The notes below the pieces were generated by a model, which had not been told where the DNA came from, searched no databases, and saw nothing but the letters and a program-made list of their open reading frames with translations. The position numbers were made by a program, and so were the translations under genes. Of a stretch of DNA of 16,213 nucleotides, positions 13,695 through 16,213 are shown one piece after another. Location: NCBI GenBank assembly GCA_002438065.1, contig DJSP01000052.1, forward strand, positions 4,926 through 21,138, given 5' to 3'. The DNA comes from Caryophanales bacterium UBA6331 (lineage in GTDB: Bacteria > Bacillota_I > Bacilli_A > RF39 > UBA660). Each line of letters starts with the position of its first letter. Position 1 is the first letter of the stretch.

Positions 13695-15135
13695 AAATGG
13701 ATTTGTTTTGATAGAAACAATTATAGTAATGAGTGTACTTTTAATTGGTATGATAATTTTATATTCTAATTATAATAAGATGATTATTAATTCAAGTAAA
13801 GTAAATTATTATGATAATGTTGAAGATATGTATACTGCATATTATGCTTACAAATATGTAAATGATTTAACAAATTGGGATAGTGATAGTAGTTATAAAA
13901 TTATTAATATTGATGATATGAGTGATAATGATAATTATAAGGGCATATTTAAAAATTTAAAAATAGAAAAAATATATTTTTTTTCTAAAAATGGCTTTAA
14001 TAATATATTTGAATCAACAAATGTTGATTGTGATAAAAATAAAAATCAATTGTTATGTTATGATGGTACGACAATTAATTATTTAAAAAGTATAGAAAAT
14101 AAGAATGAGATTACTAAGTGTGATGATAGTAATAAAGTTCCTTGTATAACGATTGTTAAAATAAATAGAGATGATCATTATTATTTTGCTAAGTATGAAG
14201 CTTATGATAATAATGAAATTAAAATAGATGATCCAAAAGATGAATTTGATAGGGTAAAAGATTTTATATGTACTGGTAAAAATCAAATCTTTGTAGCGCC
14301 TAAGACTGGAATATACAAATTAGAAGTATGGGGTGCTCAAGGTGGTAGTTATACGAAAGGCAATGTAACAGGAGGTTATGGTGCTTATAGTGTAGGTGAA
14401 ATAAATTTACATAAAGGGGATTACTTATTTGTTGTTGTTGGTGGAAAAGGAACTGATGGATCTAAAAATAAAGAAGTTTTAGGAGGTTATAATGGTGGTG
14501 GTAATGGTTATAATAATAGTTATTTTGTATCAGGTGGCGGTGGTGCTACGCACATTGCTTTAGAATCAGGATTGTTAAATTCTTTTGAGGAAAAACAAGA
14601 AAAAGTTTTAATAGTTGCTGGTGGCGGCGGTGGTGGTGCTTATCAAAATAGTAAAAATTATGGTAAAGGAGGATCAGGTGGAGGAATTAATGGCATTAGT
14701 GCCACAAACATTGTTATTATTAACAAAGTGTCTTCCGAAAATTATTTAAGTTATGGTGGAACGCAAACTAGTGGAGGAACATATGTGAAAGAAAGCAGTG
14801 GTAAAAATGGCTTCTTTGGTTTAGGTGCTAGTTGTATAAAAGATACAGAAAAGATTTATTGTTCTGGAGGTGGCGGTGGCTATTACGGAGGTGGTTCTGC
14901 TATAAATGCCGCTGGAGGATCCGGTGGATCAGGCTATATAGGTAATGCAGTGTTAACAGAAAAAGCTATGTATTGTTATGGTTGTGAAGAATCAAGTGAT
15001 AAAAATACATATAGCATCAATACAATAGGAGAAAGTGAACTAAAAGATAAAGAAAACTGTCCAGTCGGATATTCTGAAGAACCAATTAGCAAATGTGCAA
15101 AAGCCGGTGATGGTTTCGCTAGAATAACATATTAA
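13678..15135 (+). CDS. Type IV pilin-like leader fused to a glycine-rich surface domain
   Basis: The leader MVVTNKNG is followed by FVLIETIIVMSVLLIG, a textbook prepilin motif: cleavage after Gly, then methylated Phe, with Glu at +5. The protein has 485 residues from GTG 13678, which sits six bases after AAGGGG (13666-13671). GTG 13672 touches that site and GTG 13684 is farther, so 13678 is preferred. After the helix comes a variable polar part (40-190) with several Cys. From about residue 195 there is a glycine-rich domain: FICTGKNQIFVAPKTG, then YKLEVWGAQGG, repeated GGGG clusters, and a Cys-bearing end (CYGCEE, ENCPVG). This resembles glycine-rich domains of bacterial adhesins, which are also similar to the one in ALK receptors. 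It is far longer than normal major pilins (130-180), suggesting a tip adhesin or surface display. It overlaps the pilin-like gene by 17 bases. Confidence 0.82.
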   Translation: MVVTNKNGFVLIETIIVMSVLLIGMIILYSNYNKMIINSSKVNYYDNVEDMYTAYYAYKYVNDLTNWDSDSSYKIINIDDMSDNDNYKGIFKNLKIEKIYFFSKNGFNNIFESTNVDCDKNKNQLLCYDGTTINYLKSIENKNEITKCDDSNKVPCITIVKINRDDHYYFAKYEAYDNNEIKIDDPKDEFDRVKDFICTGKNQIFVAPKTGIYKLEVWGAQGGSYTKGNVTGGYGAYSVGEINLHKGDYLFVVVGGKGTDGSKNKEVLGGYNGGGNGYNNSYFVSGGGGATHIALESGLLNSFEEKQEKVLIVAGGGGGGAYQNSKNYGKGGSGGGINGISATNIVIINKVSSENYLSYGGTQTSGGTYVKESSGKNGFFGLGASCIKDTEKIYCSGGGGGYYGGGSAINAAGGSGGSGYIGNAVLTEKAMYCYGCEESSDKNTYSINTIGESELKDKENCPVGYSEEPISKCAKAGDGFARITY

Positions 15136-15167
15136 ATAGTGAGAAAGAATAGGAGGAAAAAGATAAT

Positions 15168-15578
15168 ATGACTTACGAAGATGCTTGTAAAATATTTCAA
15201 AAAATTGTTAAGAATGAATATATTACGGAAAATATGAAAAATGAATTAAATAATTATGCAAAATGGTTAATTGGTAGGATGCATGATGAAATTATTACAA
15301 CTGATGAACAAACTTTTTTAGATTTATATGTAAACTATTTAAGAGTATCATTAATTAATATGGATTTGGTATCTGATTATGACAAAGTAATTGAAGAAAG
15401 AAATAATCCAGCTTTAAATGAAGAACATAAAGCACAAAAAGAAGGGCATCATAAGGTTTTGTTGATGGAACAAAAACATAGAATAAATAGTAATGGGATT
15501 ATTCTTACAACCGTTATTTTGGAGGTATCCTTACTTTTAGGACTTACTTTAGCAATATTAATTCTTGCTTTAAGTTAA
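15168..15578 (+). CDS. Small C-terminally anchored protein of unknown function
   Basis: The 136-residue protein has a mainly helical, charged N-terminal part (1-105) and one hydrophobic helix at the very end (about 108-135, from NGIILTTVILEV to the stop). This tail-anchored layout leaves the soluble part in the cytoplasm. A His/Glu/Lys-rich stretch (EEHKAQKEGHHK) lies near residue 85-96. An AGGAGG site (15150-15155) precedes the ATG, 32 bases after the glycine-rich pilin gene, so it is probably in the same transcript. No family is recognised. It may help the pilin-like proteins or be independent of them. Confidence 0.75.
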   Translation: MTYEDACKIFQKIVKNEYITENMKNELNNYAKWLIGRMHDEIITTDEQTFLDLYVNYLRVSLINMDLVSDYDKVIEERNNPALNEEHKAQKEGHHKVLLMEQKHRINSNGIILTTVILEVSLLLGLTLAILILALS

Positions 15579-15593
15579 AATTTTAGATATATT
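15565..15593 (+). promoter_or_regulatory. Candidate promoter for frr
   Basis: TTGCTT (15565-15570, inside the preceding gene), 17 bases, TATATT (15588-15593). Predicted start near 15600, leader about 20 bases. Readthrough from the pilin-like genes is also possible, because no terminator lies between. Confidence 0.45.
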
Positions 15594-15619
15594 ATTGTTA
15601 GAAAGAGAGAAATTTATTT

Positions 15620-16159
15620 ATGGATATTTTAGAAGAAACTGAACTTAGAATGATGAAAGCCATTGAAAATATGGAAAGTAGATTTAATAATGTTAGAGCC
15701 GGACGTGCTAATCCTTCAATGGTTAGTGGTGTTATGGTAGACTATTATGGGACACCTACTCCTATTCAAAGTTTAGCAAATATAACTGTACCAGAAGCTA
15801 GACAATTATTTATTAAACCTTTTGATAGATCATGTATTAAAGATATTGAAAGAGCAATTAATGAAGCAAATTTAGGTATTACTCCTACTAATAATGGAGA
15901 AATGGTTATAATGACTATACCAGAATTAACTGAAGAAAAAAGAAAAGATTATGTAAAACAAGTTAAAGCTTTAGCTGAGGATGGCAAAGTAGCCTTAAGA
16001 AATGCTAGAGAAGATGCTCGTAATAATGTTAAAAAACAAGAATTACCTGAAGATGAAGAAAATTCTTATTATGAAGAAATTCAAGAATTAATAAATAAAT
16101 ATAATAAAATAATTGATGAAAGGGCTAAAGCTAAAGAAGAAGAATTAATGAAGGTTTAA
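15620..16159 (+). CDS. frr: Ribosome recycling factor
   Basis: The 179-residue protein matches RRF along its whole length (family about 185). It works with EF-G to split ribosomes after termination. Visible landmarks are an N-terminal helix, then NVRAGRANPSMV (near 24-35), the beta domain with YYGTPTPIQSLANI and PEARQLFIKPFD, then INEANLGITPTNNG and IPELTEEKRKDYVK. The final three-helix part has ALRNAREDARNNVKK and a charged C-terminus. The ribosome site (AGAAAGAGAG) is weak but well placed for the ATG. Unusually, it is not preceded by pyrH or tsf as in many bacteria but by a small membrane protein gene, and a hairpin follows it. Identification is secure. Confidence 0.98.
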   Translation: MDILEETELRMMKAIENMESRFNNVRAGRANPSMVSGVMVDYYGTPTPIQSLANITVPEARQLFIKPFDRSCIKDIERAINEANLGITPTNNGEMVIMTIPELTEEKRKDYVKQVKALAEDGKVALRNAREDARNNVKKQELPEDEENSYYEEIQELINKYNKIIDERAKAKEEELMKV

Positions 16160-16163
16160 ATAG

Positions 16164-16191
16164 AAACTATGTTGAAATATACATGGTTTTT
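16164..16191 (+). terminator. Possible weak terminator after frr
   Basis: AAACTATGT (16164-16172) pairs with ACATGGTTT (16181-16189) with one T-G wobble and an eight-base loop. The T run is only five and is partly in the stem. Confidence 0.5.
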
Positions 16192-16213
16192 GCTGTCAAT
16201 AACTTTTGAAAAT

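Overview
The window is very AT-rich chromosomal DNA read with the standard bacterial code: TGA ends the gene at 568-1725, so it is not a code-4 mollicute. Strong AGGAGG-type ribosome sites, short mRNA leaders, tandem same-strand genes, a SpoVID/YsxE-like spore-coat pair and a Bacillota-type ribosome recycling factor suggest a low-GC, probably spore-related, uncultured Bacilli lineage of the small-genome gut type (RF39/RFN20-like). That placement is inference. No rRNA, tRNA, CRISPR array, insertion sequence or replication origin was seen.

Region 1 (1-5254, plus strand) resembles part of a type IV secretion or conjugation-like envelope module. It holds the end of an unidentified gene, a single-pass protein with a possible NTF2/VirB8-like outer domain, and a membrane-anchored NlpC/P60-like protein whose catalytic residues look lost. 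It continues with a VirD4/TraG coupling ATPase carrying an unusual low-complexity tail, and two tandem TasA/camelysin-like secreted paralogues. A strong intrinsic terminator at 5256 closes it.

Region 2 (5343-8047) is a two-gene unit from an extended -10 promoter: a 632-residue protein of no family I recognise, then a radical SAM enzyme with a Twitch/SPASM-like auxiliary cysteine set. Region 3 (8048-9553) is an AAA_14/DUF4143 ATPase. A perfectly phased triple 33-bp tandem repeat precedes it and runs into its -35 box. Region 4 (9583-11002) is a membrane-anchored Ig-like plus C39-type cysteine peptidase.

Region 5 (11009-12866) is spore related. A SpoVID-like LysM protein overlaps a YsxE/CotS-like kinase-fold protein, the order known in Bacillus, behind a possible sigma-E promoter. 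On the minus strand lies a small Asn-rich two-helix protein with a possible sigma-K promoter. The first terminator after the pair lies beyond this small gene, so the pair's transcript may run antisense to all of it.

Region 6 (12916-16191) has a pilin-like protein overlapping a true type IV pilin-like leader fused to a large glycine-rich domain, then a small C-terminally anchored protein, then frr with its own candidate promoter and a weak terminator. Promoters and terminators were read by eye and no searches were run.
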